From contig JAKADI010000093.1 of the NCBI GenBank assembly GCA_021820675.1, positions 1-6,686 of the forward strand: a stretch of 6,686 nt of DNA, given 5' to 3'. This stretch comes from Bacillota bacterium. Lineage in GTDB: Bacteria > Bacillota > Sulfobacillia > Sulfobacillales > Sulfobacillaceae. Within the stretch, counting starts at the first letter, position 1, and the number at the start of each line of letters is the position of its first letter. The translations under genes and the position numbers were made by a program. This document shows, in pieces, positions 6,511-6,686 of this stretch. The notes below the pieces were generated by a model. That model made no database searches. It was not told where the DNA came from and worked only from the letters and a program-made list of their open reading frames with translations.

Positions 6511-6534
6511 GTTCACGTTCCAGTTCCCGTTCGC
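6511..6534. repeat. Imperfect 12-bp tandem repeat
   Basis: GTTCACGTTCCA (6511-6522) is followed by GTTCCCGTTCGC (6523-6534), matching at 9 of 12 positions. It lies in the spacer between the membrane frame and the end of the window, and no function can be read from it. Confidence 0.5.
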
Positions 6535-6595
6535 GTAAAAAGCAAAAGTGAGGGTTTCTGTTTGCTTGGATCCCAGAAGTCTTGAAAAGGTTCTT

Positions 6596-6685
6596 TTATT
6601 GATCGAGTAAGCTTCCGTGATCCCCATACCGGCATCGGCATGGGGGCGGTGCTGCAGCCATCAGCTTTTCGACAATCTGCCGTCC
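6596..6685 (-). pseudogene. Possible 3' remnant of a type II NADH dehydrogenase gene
   Basis: A minus-strand frame open from the window edge ends at TAA 6598-6596. Its 29 residues include GRQIVEKLMAAAPPP and end RYGDHGSLLDQ. The order helix, Pro run, aromatic-Asp-x-Gly-Ser-Leu resembles the NDH-2 region before the C-terminal membrane anchor (typically FxYxDxGSLAxIG). If so, the gene stops where ATIGR would follow and lacks the rest of its C-terminus, so it is truncated or frameshifted. The similarity is short and judged by eye; an unrelated open frame is quite possible. The bulk of the gene would lie beyond the window. Confidence 0.3.
6622..6645. repeat. GC-rich hairpin
   Basis: CCCCAT (6622-6627) pairs with ATGGGG (6640-6645), and inside it CCG (6629-6631) pairs with CGG (6636-6638) around a GCAT loop, with one A/C mismatch. 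No T-run follows on either strand, so it is not a classical terminator. Confidence 0.5.
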
Positions 6686-6686
6686 G

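Larger units (their letters stand above)
6438..6595. other. Spacer without a supported gene
   Basis: This 158-bp stretch is AT-rich at its left side and holds the two short tandem repeats described separately. No coding frame with convincing composition was seen on either strand. Confidence 0.5.

Noticed and set aside
6622..6645. Rho-independent terminator
   Set aside because: The stem is convincing but no T-run follows on either strand, and it falls inside a possible coding frame.
1..6686. CRISPR array, tRNA, rRNA or a new defence system
   Set aside because: No regularly spaced repeats, no tRNA-like cloverleaf and no rRNA segments were seen, and the genes present are respiratory or decayed mobile DNA.

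Overview
The window looks like a piece of a Bacillota (Firmicutes) chromosome, possibly from an acidophilic or thermophilic lineage such as Sulfobacillus or Alicyclobacillus. This is inferred from the short-Q-loop CydA of 471 residues, the cydA-cydB-cydD gene order, the strong AGGAGG-type ribosome binding sites and a Rex-type operator. The genus is a guess.

Positions 1-3690 hold the head of a cytochrome bd operon, all on the minus strand: cydA (3690-2275), cydB (2203-1193) and the first 397 codons of cydD (1192-1, running off the window). CydA and CydB form the membrane quinol:O2 oxidoreductase. CydD is one half of the thiol-exporting ABC transporter needed to assemble its haems. Upstream of cydA, positions 3691-3966 form the regulatory region. 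It carries a perfect 18-bp palindrome, TTGTGAA-N4-TTCACAA (3869-3886), that matches the operator of the NADH-sensing repressor Rex, so the operon is probably induced when the NADH/NAD+ ratio rises under low oxygen.

Positions about 3967-6256 are a graveyard. An unidentified, GC-richer plus-strand gene with several stops and at least one frameshift has been split by an insertion sequence (4254-6008, 1755 bp). The element has perfect 21-bp terminal inverted repeats. Its single minus-strand gene, an ISKra4-family DDE transposase, is dead: it has two in-frame stops, several frameshifts and a lesion over the catalytic glutamate. The ends are intact, so it could in principle still be moved by a related transposase.

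Positions 6257-6686 hold a minus-strand open frame with one or two convincing membrane segments and no good start signal, a repeat-containing AT-rich spacer, and at the window edge a short minus-strand frame whose end weakly resembles the C-terminal part of a type II NADH dehydrogenase. No tRNA, rRNA or CRISPR array was seen. The clearest result is the Rex box on the cyd operon. The most unusual details are a Ser replacing a proton-channel Asp in CydB and the trans-mobilisable dead insertion sequence.
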